In this document: positions 1-8,219 of the stretch, piece by piece
How positions within the stretch are numbered: position 1 is the first letter of the stretch
Layout of the letters: each line of letters begins with the position of its first letter
Assembly: GCF_015521605.1 (NCBI RefSeq)
Contig: NZ_WANV01000037.1
Span: 1-39,743, forward strand
From: Thermococcus sp.
GTDB lineage: Archaea > Methanobacteriota_B > Thermococci > Thermococcales > Thermococcaceae
Length of the DNA: 39,743 nucleotides
Direction: 5' to 3'
Notes under the pieces: generated by a model
Told to the model about the DNA's origin: nothing
The model's input: the letters and a program-made list of their open reading frames with translations, nothing else
Databases searched by the model: none
Position numbers and translations under genes: made by a program

Positions 1-84
1 CTCCTCGGTGAGGGGAACCTTGGGTATTATCTCTATCTTCCCGTTGCCGGGAAAGTTACCGCGATGAAAGTTCAGGGCATCCAT
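1..84 (-). CDS. Malic enzyme (malate oxidoreductase), N-terminal fragment
   Basis: This is the first 28 codons of a minus-strand gene that continues beyond base 1. From ATG at 84 it reads MDALNFHRGNFPGNGKIEI and then a Pro-Lys-Val-Pro-Leu stretch. That resembles the N-terminus I recall for archaeal NAD(P)-dependent malic enzymes, which decarboxylate malate to pyruvate. I chose ATG 84 because GGTGGT lies just upstream. An in-frame ATG at 108 would add eight residues but lacks a ribosome binding site. The catalytic and nucleotide-binding regions are outside the window, so the name rests on the N-terminal motif alone. Confidence 0.5.
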   Translation of the reverse strand, partial: MDALNFHRGNFPGNGKIEIIPKVPLTEE

Positions 85-196
85 CAGACCACCGGGGTTT
101 GTTGGCATGCGAAAGTTAAAAACTATTTGATTCGTGACTGAATTTGTCAGCGGCATGGCCATCGAAACGTGCCGGCGCTTGGCCCCTTTCCCGACC

Positions 197-209
197 AAAA
201 GCTTTTAAA
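197..209 (+). promoter_or_regulatory. TATA/BRE promoter of tRNA-Ala
   Basis: AAAAGCTTTTAAA sits about 30 bp before the mature tRNA 5' end at 239. This is the normal archaeal BRE plus TATA position, with initiation close to the tRNA start. Confidence 0.65.
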
Positions 210-238
210 CCCTCCAGGGGTTCACTAATACCGGGTGT

Positions 239-316
239 GGGCCGGTAGCTCAGCCTGGTATGAGCGCCGCCCTCGCAAGGCGGAGGCCGCGGGTTCAAAT
301 CCCGCCCGGTCCACCA
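239..316 (+). tRNA. tRNA-Ala (anticodon CGC), CCA encoded
   Basis: A complete cloverleaf can be drawn. The acceptor stem is GGGCCGG (239-245) with CCGGTCC (306-312). The D stem is GCTC/GAGC (248-251, 262-265). The anticodon stem is CCGCC/GGCGG around loop CTCGCAA, with anticodon CGC at 274-276. The T stem is GCGGG/CCCGC around TTCAAAT. The G3-U70 wobble pair, the classic alanine identity element, is present. Discriminator A313 is followed by genomically encoded CCA (314-316). No intron interrupts the anticodon loop. It would decode the GCG alanine codon. Confidence 0.97.
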
Positions 317-423
317 CAGCACCTCCCGATCACCTTCCGTTTCTGGCGTCTCGTTGCGGACACAGTGCCGCTTTTCGGGGGAAACGCTTTAATCAACATC
401 GCCGTTTTATGGATGGTGGTCTC

Positions 424-1530
424 ATGGGGTTCGAGCTCCTAAAGAGGCTCGTTTCCATCAGGTCCCCCTTCGGTGAGGAGAGGGAGATATCGCGCTTTAT
501 AGCGTCTTTCCTTGAGGAGCGGGGCTTTGACGTGGAACTGCTTCCTGTTGAGGGATTCGGAGATGATGTGATAGCGCATCTCCCCGGACGGAAGACGACT
601 GTTGTTCTGAACGGTCACATGGACACCGTGAACCTATCCCCCGGATGGACACGCAATCCGTGGGGTGAGCTCGATGGCGACAGGTTCTACGGCCTCGGCA
701 GTGCGGACATGAAGGCCGGCCTCGCCGCTCTGATGAGCGCTTTCGTTGAGATGGGGGAGCTCCCCAAACGCGAGAGGCCGGAGATAATATTCACCGCGGT
801 CAGTGACGAGGAGGGTTATTCCCGCGGAACTTGGGAGCTCATAAAGAGCGGAAGGCTCGACAGGGCGGACGTGGTTCTCGTTGCCGAACCGACCAATGAG
901 AGGCTTATGCTGGGCGCGAGGGGGAGGTTCGTGATCCGGGTGGAGGCCGTGGGAAAGAAGGCCCACGCCGCCAGACCGTACCTCGGAATCAACGCCATCG
1001 AGGAGCTGGGGAGGTTTCTGGGGAATCTTGACAAGATTCGCTTTAGGCGCCATAGAAAGCTGGGTGTGGGCTCGTACTGCACGCTCCATATCGAGGGCTC
1101 CGCCGACGGTCTCAGCGTTCCGGACCGGGCGGTGGCGATACTCGACAGGCACGTAACAATCGGCGAGGACTGGGAGAAGGTTGAGGGTGAGCTGCTGGGA
1201 CTCGCTGGAAGGCTTAAGCTTAGAGCAGAGCTGAGGATCGAGAAGTTCAACCGTCCAACCCCGGACATGCTCCCCTACGTTGTCAGGGAAAACAGCAGGT
1301 TCGTCGGAGTGTTCAAAAGGGTTCACGCTGCGCTCTTTGGGAGGGAGCCGGAGGTGACCTACGGGAAGAGCGTGGGTGATTTCAACTACTTCGGCACCTA
1401 TCTGGGTAAGCCGACGCTTGTCTACGGCCCGATGGGCGGGAACTGGCACGCGAGCGACGAATGGGTCAGCGTCGAATCGATGAGAAGGGTGAAGCGGGCC
1501 TACGTTGAGTTCCTCAAGAGCCTGGCGTAG
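424..1530 (+). CDS. M20 family zinc metallopeptidase / deacylase
   Basis: A 368-residue cytoplasmic amidohydrolase of the ArgE/DapE/CPG2 type, which cleaves amide bonds of N-acylated amino acids or small peptides with two metal ions. The M20 ligands are visible: NGHMD with His65 and Asp67, GSADMK with Asp95, SDEE with Glu129 (general base) and Glu130, AEP with Glu155, and a C-terminal HASDE with His342. The dimerisation-domain His181 is in KKAHAARP. ATG 424 was chosen because GGTGGT precedes it; upstream in-frame starts run into the tRNA. LysK, carboxypeptidase and acylaminoacyl hydrolases share this fold and there is no lysine or arginine operon nearby, so the substrate is unknown. Confidence 0.88.
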   Translation: MGFELLKRLVSIRSPFGEEREISRFIASFLEERGFDVELLPVEGFGDDVIAHLPGRKTTVVLNGHMDTVNLSPGWTRNPWGELDGDRFYGLGSADMKAGLAALMSAFVEMGELPKRERPEIIFTAVSDEEGYSRGTWELIKSGRLDRADVVLVAEPTNERLMLGARGRFVIRVEAVGKKAHAARPYLGINAIEELGRFLGNLDKIRFRRHRKLGVGSYCTLHIEGSADGLSVPDRAVAILDRHVTIGEDWEKVEGELLGLAGRLKLRAELRIEKFNRPTPDMLPYVVRENSRFVGVFKRVHAALFGREPEVTYGKSVGDFNYFGTYLGKPTLVYGPMGGNWHASDEWVSVESMRRVKRAYVEFLKSLA

Positions 1531-1610
1531 CCTCAGGCGGCCGGTTGTCCTCACCTTTCAGGGCAGGGAGTTCTCATCATCGGCGGTTCAGAGTCCGGAC
1601 TTATCCTAAA

Positions 1611-1620
1611 ATCTTTTTTG
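1611..1620 (+). terminator. Oligo-T terminator after the M20 gene
   Basis: A run of six T (1614-1619) about 85 bp after the stop codon, in otherwise GC-rich sequence, fits the intrinsic U-tract termination typical of Thermococcus. Confidence 0.45.
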
Positions 1621-1675
1621 CTGGGACGCCCGAAGAAGGGAGTGCTGAAGGGATAAAATGAAACCCCCGAGGGGT

Positions 1676-3604
1676 TCACAGCTTCTTACCAACTGCGGCA
1701 CCCACGAGGAAAGCCCCGAGGGCTATCAGGATTATTGCCGTCTCGGGAACGCCTCCCGTGCCATCCCCGGGGGCTGGGGTCGTGGTCTCGGTGGCTGATG
1801 GTGTTGGGATGATGATCTGGGGAACGTCCGTGGCGGTGGTGTTGGCGACGGGCGTTTGCTGGCTGGGCTTGCTGAGGAAGAGGTTCGCGGTCTCCCTGGC
1901 GTACTGGTAGAATATCATGGCCGTCTGGAGGTCTTCCATGCTTCCGTTCTCCTCGGCACTCTGCTCGTAGCTCTCCGCGAACTCGTAATAGGCTATGGCC
2001 AGCACGGGCGTTATGCCCTGGTTCTGGGCCATCGCAATGGCCACCTTGGCGCTCTCCTTCATTCCCGCCAGTTTGTCCTTGAGGACCGTTTGGTTGTCTA
2101 TCCCCAGCGTGTCCAGAAAGACCTGCGCCCTCACACGCGCCTCCATCGCGGTGAAGAGCGCCGCAGAGTACTTGCCGTCCTCGTAGTACTGCTCTGCCTG
2201 CTGAATGCTCTGACTTAGGTCGCCCCCAACGGTGCCGTACATGGACTCTATGTAGGTCACTATGAGGTTGGACTCGTCTATGTAGTCCCTTGCAGTGGTC
2301 TTGACGACGTCCCTGCTTATCACGTCGCCGCTCGCAAACCTCTCACCGAGGTTGGCCCAGAAAATAGCGGTCTTAGCCCGCTCGTAGGCGTAGGCGGCGT
2401 CCCCAACGGCATCCCAGTAGTCGCCGTTGTAGTAGTACTTCCACGCCTCGTCCAGAAGGCTCTTTGCCTGTTCGACCCTTTCCTCGGCCGCCGCGACTGC
2501 CTGGAGCATTGTAGTGCCCCGGATGGTAATGTTCGAGACCCTGCTCTCTGAGGCGTTTATCTGCGAACCAGTCGTTTTCAGAATCCTCTGAACGTCATCC
2601 CCTGACTTAACGCTCAGGTACCAGTCCACGTGCCTTATGATTATCCTGGCCTGGAAGTCCTTGCTCATTGTCGTGTAGTACCTTCCGTCATCCAGGCTCT
2701 TCTTGGACTGGTTGAGGATAATGCCTGCCTCGTTCAGTGCCTCCATCAGGGTCGTGTAGGTAGCGTAGTTCACGTCGCTCTTTTTGAGCTTCTCCAGCGT
2801 TGACCGGTAGTAGGCGGTGGTATTGTCGTAGTCCCTGAGGGCATCCTCCTTGAGGAACGCCGTGTCTATCTTGATGTACGCCGGGGCCTCCGGGCGGGGT
2901 ATCTTGTGCCCCGTGAAGTAGTAGACGGCGTCGTAGATGTCCTTGATTTCAATGACCGTCAGTCCCCAGCGCTCCTTGGCGTATTCAACGACGTCAACCT
3001 TCTTCGTCTGGGTGTTTATCTCCACTATGCCTCCGATCTCCTTTTTCTGGGTCTCCTGGACGTACTGGATGCGCTGTCCCTGGGGGATCAGAAAGAGCTG
3101 TGCCCCAACGTCGTGGGCCGCGGAGGCCTTTTCGAGTATTCCACCCACCGGCCCTATGGTTCCGTCCGGGTTTATCATCCCGGTCATCATAACCTTGGGG
3201 TTGACCTTCCACCCCTCAAGGGCCGCGATTATCCCAACGGTCATGGTTCCTCCCGCGGATGGGCCCCCTATTATTGGAGAATCGGCCTTGATCTGGATGA
3301 ACACGTCGTACTTGCTCATATCCACCCCGAGAACCTTGCCCGCTATCTGGGCGGCCAGCCGGGCACTCGCCTGCATGTCCACCTCGGCAAGCGGCCAGGT
3401 CTCGACGTAAACGTGACCAGTTCCCGGTGCGACGGTGATCACAAAGTCGGTGGCGACACCTATGAGCTGCCCGTCGGCGGTCCTTGAAACCGCGGGCGCC
3501 TTGAGGACGACGGTGTGGCCTTCGCTCGGACACTCGGCGGCGGCAGATGATGCGAACGGCAGCAGGAGCATGAGTATCAGCAGCGGTACTAGTGCCCTTT
3601 TCAT
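1676..3604 (-). CDS. Exported, membrane-anchored Lon-type (S16) serine protease
   Basis: A 642-residue protein with an N-terminal signal peptide (about residues 1-23, LILMLLLPFASSAAA). A Lon proteolytic domain follows without any AAA+ ATPase. The Lon dyad is clear: Ser116 in GGPSAGG and Lys159 in GGILEK, 43 residues apart as in canonical Lon. The rest is a long, largely helical region, a Thr/Pro-rich stalk, and a C-terminal membrane segment (PETAIILIALGAFLVGAAVG) ending in KKL. The catalytic domain should therefore lie outside the cell, tethered to the membrane. ATG 3604 has GGTGAG eight bases upstream and a TATA-like TTTATTAA near 3640. Substrates are unknown. It is transcribed divergently from the USP-permease operon. 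Confidence 0.85.
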   Translation of the reverse strand: MKRALVPLLILMLLLPFASSAAAECPSEGHTVVLKAPAVSRTADGQLIGVATDFVITVAPGTGHVYVETWPLAEVDMQASARLAAQIAGKVLGVDMSKYDVFIQIKADSPIIGGPSAGGTMTVGIIAALEGWKVNPKVMMTGMINPDGTIGPVGGILEKASAAHDVGAQLFLIPQGQRIQYVQETQKKEIGGIVEINTQTKKVDVVEYAKERWGLTVIEIKDIYDAVYYFTGHKIPRPEAPAYIKIDTAFLKEDALRDYDNTTAYYRSTLEKLKKSDVNYATYTTLMEALNEAGIILNQSKKSLDDGRYYTTMSKDFQARIIIRHVDWYLSVKSGDDVQRILKTTGSQINASESRVSNITIRGTTMLQAVAAAEERVEQAKSLLDEAWKYYYNGDYWDAVGDAAYAYERAKTAIFWANLGERFASGDVISRDVVKTTARDYIDESNLIVTYIESMYGTVGGDLSQSIQQAEQYYEDGKYSAALFTAMEARVRAQVFLDTLGIDNQTVLKDKLAGMKESAKVAIAMAQNQGITPVLAIAYYEFAESYEQSAEENGSMEDLQTAMIFYQYARETANLFLSKPSQQTPVANTTATDVPQIIIPTPSATETTTPAPGDGTGGVPETAIILIALGAFLVGAAVGKKL

Positions 3605-3716
3605 ATTTCTCACCCCGATTTTAGCTCGCCGAGCCTTAATAAAGCGTTTGTGGTTCAACCCTCTAAAACGAACCGGCAAAAAGCTTAAATCATCTCCTTA
3701 TCTTTCCCCTCTGGGG

Positions 3717-4268
3717 ATGGCAATGGACATCTTCAGCAGGCTCATCGCCAGAAAGTTCAGGCACATCGCGGGCGACAGGTACGATGAGATAACGAAGCGC
3801 TACCGTGAGTTCCTTCTCCTCCCCGAGGAGTTCGTTCTTCCAGAGATATCGTCCATTCTTATCCCGGTTGACAGGTTTGCCCATGAAATCCCCGGGGAGC
3901 TTTACGATACCCTTGAGGCGTACTCGGGAGCCGCGGTCACCGTCGTCTACATAACTGACAGAATGGCCTTCCGGATGATAGAGCAGACCCTCGGAAAGTC
4001 CGAGGCGGAGAGGCTCAAGATGGCTGAGACAGAGCTTGGTGAAAGGGTTCTATCCGAGATAGTTGGGGAGTTGAGGGCAATCGGGCTGAGGGCGAGGGGA
4101 AGGCACCTCTTTGGGAGCAAGAGCGACGACGTCATTAAGCTTGCGGCCGAGTTTGACCTTCTCGTCATATCCAGGGGCTACGGTTCCGAGATAACCAAGA
4201 TGTCCCCCATGAGCCCCGTGGTTCTTAAGATAGTCCAGCACGTGGACAGGCCAACGATAATATATTAG
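3717..4268 (+). CDS. Universal stress protein-like (UspA fold) protein
   Basis: A 183-residue soluble protein. A Rossmann-like beta strand (SSILIPVDRF, about residues 43-52) is followed by TVVYITD, and the C-terminal half has FDLLVISRGYGSE and a final strand PTIIY. This order of elements is that of UspA-like proteins, though the usual ATP-binding glycines are poorly kept. ATG 3717 and ATG 3723 are both possible. GGGG immediately precedes 3717, and the TATA box (AAGCTTAAAT, near 3681-3690) leaves only a very short leader. The next gene, a permease, starts ten bases after the stop, so the two are co-transcribed and this protein may gate or sense for the transporter. Confidence 0.65.
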   Translation: MAMDIFSRLIARKFRHIAGDRYDEITKRYREFLLLPEEFVLPEISSILIPVDRFAHEIPGELYDTLEAYSGAAVTVVYITDRMAFRMIEQTLGKSEAERLKMAETELGERVLSEIVGELRAIGLRARGRHLFGSKSDDVIKLAAEFDLLVISRGYGSEITKMSPMSPVVLKIVQHVDRPTIIY

Positions 4269-4278
4269 GGTGGTTCCG

Positions 4279-5565
4279 ATGACTCCGAACGAGCAAGTGG
4301 CAGTCGCCGTTGCAGTATTCATCTTTATATACGCTCTGATAATCAGTGAGAAGGTTCACAGGACGGTTGCCGCTCTGTTTGGGGCATCCATAGTGCTCTT
4401 TACGGGGGTTGTCCCCTGGGAAAAGATGCCCGAGTATCTCGACCTTGGCACGCTCTTCCTGCTCATAGGCATGATGATGATAGTCAACACGGCCAAGGAA
4501 AGCGGTCTCTTCGAGTTCATAGCGATAAAAACGGCGAAGTTTGCAAAAGGCAGTCCCATGAAGGTTCTCATCCTGTTTTCCATAGTGACCGCCCTCGTAA
4601 GTTCGGTTCTCGACAACGTTACAACCGTCCTCCTCCTGACGCCGATGCTCCTCTACATAACCCGCCTCATGGATGTCAACCCGATTCCCTACCTGCTGGC
4701 CGAGATATTCGCCTCCAACATCGGTGGAACTGCAACGCTGATAGGCGATCCCCCCAACATAATGATAGGCTCGGCTGCCGGGCTGAGCTTCACTGAGTTC
4801 CTCCTGAACATGGGCCCCATAGCGGCCATAGACCTCCTCATAACCCTCGGGATAATATACCTCGTCTACAGGGACGCCATGAGGATAACCCCCACCAAGA
4901 TGGAAAGGATTCAGTCGACCATCCAGATGCTCAGGGAAGACGAGGCCATAAGGGACCGCTCCCTCTTCCGGAAATCGGTCATAGTGATACTCGCCGTTGT
5001 GCTCCTGTTCTTCGTCCACGACAGGCTTGAAATACACCCCGCCGTTGTGGCCCTCAGCGGTGCCTCGGTTCTCCTGCTCTGGAGCAGGATGGAGCCCACG
5101 GAGGTTCTTGAAAAGATAGAGTGGACCGCGATATTCTTCTTCATGGGGCTATTCATAATCGTTGGCTCCCTCGTTGAGACGGGGGTCATAGACGACGTTG
5201 CCAGGTGGCTCCTCGGCTACGTCAACACAACGGCGGAGGCCATAGTGATGGTCACGTGGTTCTCGGCCATAGCCTCGGCCATAGTTGACAACATACCCCT
5301 GACGGCGGCGATGATACCTCTGATAAAATCGATGAGCGCCTCGATGAACGTTTATCCCCTATGGTGGGCGCTCTCCCTCGGGGCCTGCCTCGGTGGAAAC
5401 GGCACCGCGATAGGTGCGAGCGCCAACATCGTCGTTCTGGGTATCGCCGCCCGGGAGAGGCTCAACATAACCTTCATGGACTTCCTTAAGATAGGCCTTG
5501 TGATAATGCTGAGCACGGTTGGTGTGGGTATGGTTCTGATTTGGGTAAGGTACGTAGGGGTGTGA
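4279..5565 (+). CDS. ArsB/NhaD-type ion or anion permease
   Basis: A 428-residue integral membrane protein with about 11-12 hydrophobic segments. Two inverted-repeat signature loops mark the ion transporter superfamily (ArsB, NhaD, CitM, SLC13): GGTATLIGDPPNIM ending near residue 161, and GGNGTAIGASANIVV near 372-386. The repeated DNVTT and DNIPLTA helices, one in each half, also fit. Transported ion candidates are Na+/H+, arsenite or dicarboxylate; the sequence does not decide. ATG 4279 has GGGTGGT just upstream; an in-frame GTG at 4270 is less likely. It lies between two USP-family genes with gaps of ten and three bases, which suggests stress- or nucleotide-linked control. Confidence 0.85.
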   Translation: MTPNEQVAVAVAVFIFIYALIISEKVHRTVAALFGASIVLFTGVVPWEKMPEYLDLGTLFLLIGMMMIVNTAKESGLFEFIAIKTAKFAKGSPMKVLILFSIVTALVSSVLDNVTTVLLLTPMLLYITRLMDVNPIPYLLAEIFASNIGGTATLIGDPPNIMIGSAAGLSFTEFLLNMGPIAAIDLLITLGIIYLVYRDAMRITPTKMERIQSTIQMLREDEAIRDRSLFRKSVIVILAVVLLFFVHDRLEIHPAVVALSGASVLLLWSRMEPTEVLEKIEWTAIFFFMGLFIIVGSLVETGVIDDVARWLLGYVNTTAEAIVMVTWFSAIASAIVDNIPLTAAMIPLIKSMSASMNVYPLWWALSLGACLGGNGTAIGASANIVVLGIAARERLNITFMDFLKIGLVIMLSTVGVGMVLIWVRYVGV

Positions 5566-5568
5566 CCT

Positions 5569-6018
5569 ATGAGGATACTCGTGCTCGTTGATGGTTCGAA
5601 GTGGAGCCAGAAGGCCGCGCTTCACGCGATAGCCATAGCGAAGAAGAGGGGCAGTAAGCTCACGCTCTTCTCCGTCCTCGACAGGAGAGAGGCCAAGGCC
5701 CTCGCCTTCAACATGGGGATGCTGAGCCAGGATTTGAAAAACGTGCAGAGGTTCGAGGAGGAGATATGGAGGGAGATGAAGACAAGCATAAGGGACATAA
5801 TGACTAACCTTCTCGAACTCTGTCACCAGGAGGGTGTGAACTGTTCGATAAGGATCGTGGAGGGCCCGGCCAAGGACACTATACTCGATGAGGCCAACTC
5901 CGGAAAGTATGGACTCGTGGTCATGGGAGCCTATGGGAGAAGCGGAAAAACGAGGATAGGAAGCCTCCTGGAGGAGGTCGTCGGTTCGATAGAGCCCCCC
6001 GTAATGGTGGTTCGCTAG
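5569..6018 (+). CDS. Universal stress protein (UspA family)
   Basis: A 149-residue soluble USP with the standard N-terminal strand and Asp (MRILVLVDGSKWSQKA), a strand LTLFSVLD, and the C-terminal nucleotide loop VVMGAYGRSGKTRIGSLLEEV ahead of the last strand PVMVVR. The loop resembles the ATP-binding G-x2-G-x9-G(S/T) motif but has seven rather than nine residues between the second and third glycines. Binding of ATP is likely but not certain. It is the last gene of the USP-permease-USP operon, three bases after the permease stop, and its 3' end overlaps the convergent membrane gene by four bases. Confidence 0.88.
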   Translation: MRILVLVDGSKWSQKAALHAIAIAKKRGSKLTLFSVLDRREAKALAFNMGMLSQDLKNVQRFEEEIWREMKTSIRDIMTNLLELCHQEGVNCSIRIVEGPAKDTILDEANSGKYGLVVMGAYGRSGKTRIGSLLEEVVGSIEPPVMVVR

Positions 6019-6269
6019 CGCTTCCACAGTGCCAGGACGAAGAGTGCCAGGACCATGACCTCCAGCGCGCCAACGGCTATGCCAACGTCTCTCTCTATCC
6101 ACGCCGCCAGGTGCAGGGTCTCTATGACCTTCTTTATTGCCAGCAGGAGGAACGCGGCAATCAGATATAGCGCCGCGCGGAGGTGGCTCTTCTTATAGGC
6201 CATCAACGAGATCCCCGCGAGGGCCAGTGCGAGGATCAGTGCCGTGACGGTAAGTATTGTCTCGATCAT
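6015..6269 (-). CDS. Small three-helix membrane protein
   Basis: An 84-residue hydrophobic protein with three predicted membrane helices: about residues 4-23, 32-47 and 64-81. It has no recognisable catalytic motif. Its ATG overlaps the stop of the upstream ArsR-like regulator in an ATGA junction, so the two are translationally coupled. Pairs of a winged-helix regulator and a small membrane protein are common in Thermococcales, but no function is evident here. Confidence 0.75.
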   Translation of the reverse strand: MIETILTVTALILALALAGISLMAYKKSHLRAALYLIAAFLLLAIKKVIETLHLAAWIERDVGIAVGALEVMVLALFVLALWKR

Positions 6270-6775
6270 TCCTCATCACCCACGCTGGTGAGCAGATCTA
6301 TCAGGTTGTCAGCCAGCTTCTCCCAGAGGCTCGGCCGGTAGTCTTTTATGACGCGCGCTATTATCGCGGGATCGTATGAGAGGGTGTATACCATGCTCTT
6401 TCCCTCCTTTCTGGCATCGACGATGCCGAGCTTAACAAGCTCCCCCATGTGGTAGCTCACGGTAGGCTGGCTGAGCCTTAGCCTTTTGGCTATCTCGCTC
6501 TGGGTCAGGGGGCCTTCCATGAGGAGCAGGAGGATTCTCCTCCGGGTCTCAGTGGAGATTGCTATGATGAGCCTCTGACACTCCTTTTCAAAGCCCGCGG
6601 GGAATATGTATCGCCTCTTCCCGAGCTTCCTTGAAAACACCTTCTTTTCCTTCTCCAGCCGGTAGAGGTGATACTGCAGGTCGCCTATGCCTATTCCGAG
6701 CTCCCTCGCCAGCTCCCTGAAGGTTATCCCGGGTCTGCTCTTGATGTATTGGAGTATTTCATTACGCCTCTCCAT
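6266..6775 (-). CDS. Tandem winged-helix transcriptional regulator (ArsR-like)
   Basis: A 169-residue DNA-binding protein with two winged helix-turn-helix modules. The first spans residues 1-55 (GITFRELARELGIGIGDLQYH). The second, ArsR-like, spans about 68-135 (TRRRILLLL, then LTQSEIAKRLRLSQPTVSYH). There are no Cys metal-sensor motifs. ATG 6775 is preferred; an upstream GTG at 6784 is also in frame. It is transcribed divergently from tldD across an 82-bp gap with TATA-like elements for both directions, so autoregulation or control of tldD is possible. It is coupled to the small membrane protein downstream. Confidence 0.85.
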   Translation of the reverse strand: MERRNEILQYIKSRPGITFRELARELGIGIGDLQYHLYRLEKEKKVFSRKLGKRRYIFPAGFEKECQRLIIAISTETRRRILLLLMEGPLTQSEIAKRLRLSQPTVSYHMGELVKLGIVDARKEGKSMVYTLSYDPAIIARVIKDYRPSLWEKLADNLIDLLTSVGDEE

Positions 6776-6781
6776 ACCCAA

Positions 6782-6857
6782 CACTTAAACGCTTGTGGTT
6801 CATTCCTCTATGGGAACCCATATAAACGCTATCCCTTTTATGTCCATCGGTGAGAGG
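6782..6857. promoter_or_regulatory. Divergent promoter region, regulator / tldD
   Basis: CATATAAACG (6819-6828) reads as a TATA box on the minus strand (CGTTTATATG), placed about 50 bp before the regulator ATG. A second element, ACTTAAACGC (6783-6792), is well placed to serve tldD. GGTGAG at 6849-6854 is the tldD ribosome binding site. Confidence 0.45.
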
Positions 6858-8219
6858 ATGGAGGCACTGATGCGAAGGGCAGAGGAGCTCGCGCGACGTT
6901 ACGGTATATTATATTATGAAATACGTGTAACCCGGGTCACCGCATCACACCTCACGATGCAGAACGGCCAGCTGGAAGAGCTGGGGATGAACACCGAGGT
7001 GGGCATAGGGGTTAGGGCATTCAACGGGACGTGGGGATTTTCGAGTGCCAACGACATGAGCAGGGCTGAAGATGCCATAGAGGCCGCCATGAAGATAGCG
7101 AAGCTCTCTAAGGGCGATTCGAGGATTTACCTCGGCGACCCCGTGAGGGACAGGGCCGAGATAAGGCCGAAAAAGAGTTTTCTGGACGTGGATATAGAGG
7201 ACAAGCTCGCCCTCGTAAAGGAAACTGACTCGCTCCTCCGGGGAGAGGGCATATCCAACAGGAGCGTTTACTACGGTGACGGCCTCAAGGAGGGATTTTA
7301 CTTCAACTCCCTCGGGAGCGAGATTGAGACGGTCGTCCCGAGGCTGAGGCTGAGCTTCTCCGTGACTGCCAGGGAAAGCGGAGAGATGCAGAGCTACTGG
7401 AAGAGCTTCGGGGGCACCGCCGGCTGGGAGCTGGTCGAGGGAATAGACCTTCCTTACTGGACTGAGTTCGTGAAGGAAAAGGCCCTCTCGCTCCTCCATG
7501 CCCAATCGCCCCCTTCGGGAGAGTTCCCCGTGATAATGGACCCCGAGCTTACCGGCGTCTTCATTCACGAGGCCCTGGGGCATGCCGTTGAGGCGGATTC
7601 TGTTAAGAACGGCGACAGCATACTCGCCGGAAAGCTGGGTGAGAGAATAGCCGTCGAGGGGCTAACTGTTGTGGACGACCCAACTCTGCCGGGCAAGTTC
7701 GGCTCCTACGTCTACGACGACGAGGGGATAAGGGCCAGGAGGGTCGAGATAATAAAGAACGGGGTTCTGATGAGCTACCTCAACGACCGCGAGACGAGTG
7801 CCCTGCTCGGCCTCGAACCGAACGGCCACGGCAGGGCCCAGGGCTACAACTACCAGCCCCTCGTGAGGATGAGCAACACCTACGTCGAGCCCGGGGACTG
7901 GTCCTTCGAGGAGATGGTCGAGGAGGTCAAAGACGGCCTCTACATGATAGGGGACAAGGGCGGTGAGGTCGACACCGCCAACGGCACCTTTACCTTCGGC
8001 GCCAAGGAGGGCTACCTAATCGAGAACGGCGAGGTTAAGGCCCAGGTGAGGGACGTCGCGCTCTCGGGCAGAATCCTTGATGTCCTGAGGGACATCCGCG
8101 CCATAGGTGACGACCTCAGGATAGAGTTCCCGGGCTACTGCGGAAAGGGGCAGTGGGTTCCGGTCGACGACGGTGGGCCTCACGTTTTGACGAGGGCCCT
8201 CGTGGGGGGATTGAGGTGA
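6858..8219 (+). CDS. tldD: TldD family metalloprotease
   Basis: A 453-residue TldD-type peptidase with the metal-binding HExxxH motif at residues 237-242 (FIHEALGH). It also has the family's conserved C-terminal glycine-rich segments (GRAQGYNY, then a PGDWSFEEM region). In bacteria TldD pairs with TldE/PmbA to form a protease that degrades or matures unfolded peptides, including modified peptides. The partner PmbA is encoded at 8902, so the pair should act together in the cytoplasm. ATG 6858 is preceded by GGTGAG; the longer frame from 6795 has none. The 3' end overlaps the antisense lipoprotein frame by 204 bp. Confidence 0.93.
   Translation: MEALMRRAEELARRYGILYYEIRVTRVTASHLTMQNGQLEELGMNTEVGIGVRAFNGTWGFSSANDMSRAEDAIEAAMKIAKLSKGDSRIYLGDPVRDRAEIRPKKSFLDVDIEDKLALVKETDSLLRGEGISNRSVYYGDGLKEGFYFNSLGSEIETVVPRLRLSFSVTARESGEMQSYWKSFGGTAGWELVEGIDLPYWTEFVKEKALSLLHAQSPPSGEFPVIMDPELTGVFIHEALGHAVEADSVKNGDSILAGKLGERIAVEGLTVVDDPTLPGKFGSYVYDDEGIRARRVEIIKNGVLMSYLNDRETSALLGLEPNGHGRAQGYNYQPLVRMSNTYVEPGDWSFEEMVEEVKDGLYMIGDKGGEVDTANGTFTFGAKEGYLIENGEVKAQVRDVALSGRILDVLRDIRAIGDDLRIEFPGYCGKGQWVPVDDGGPHVLTRALVGGLR

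Noticed and set aside
116-322. Minus-strand frame of 68 codons opposite the tRNA
   Set aside because: It is the antisense of tRNA-Ala, a classic spurious frame (TGRDLNPRPPPCEGGAHTR); no ribosome binding site.
235-423. N-terminal extension of the M20 peptidase back to 235
   Set aside because: It would translate the tRNA. ATG 424 has a good ribosome binding site and gives the normal family length.
634-1554. Long minus-strand frame opposite the M20 gene
   Set aside because: Shadow of a GC-rich coding region; the composition is Pro/His/Arg-rich without motif, and the plus-strand gene has clear catalytic residues.
1662-1676. AACCCC-CGA-GGGGTT inverted repeat at the end of the Lon-type gene
   Set aside because: It overlaps the end of the reading frame and is only six base pairs long. 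A minor terminator role is possible but not supported.
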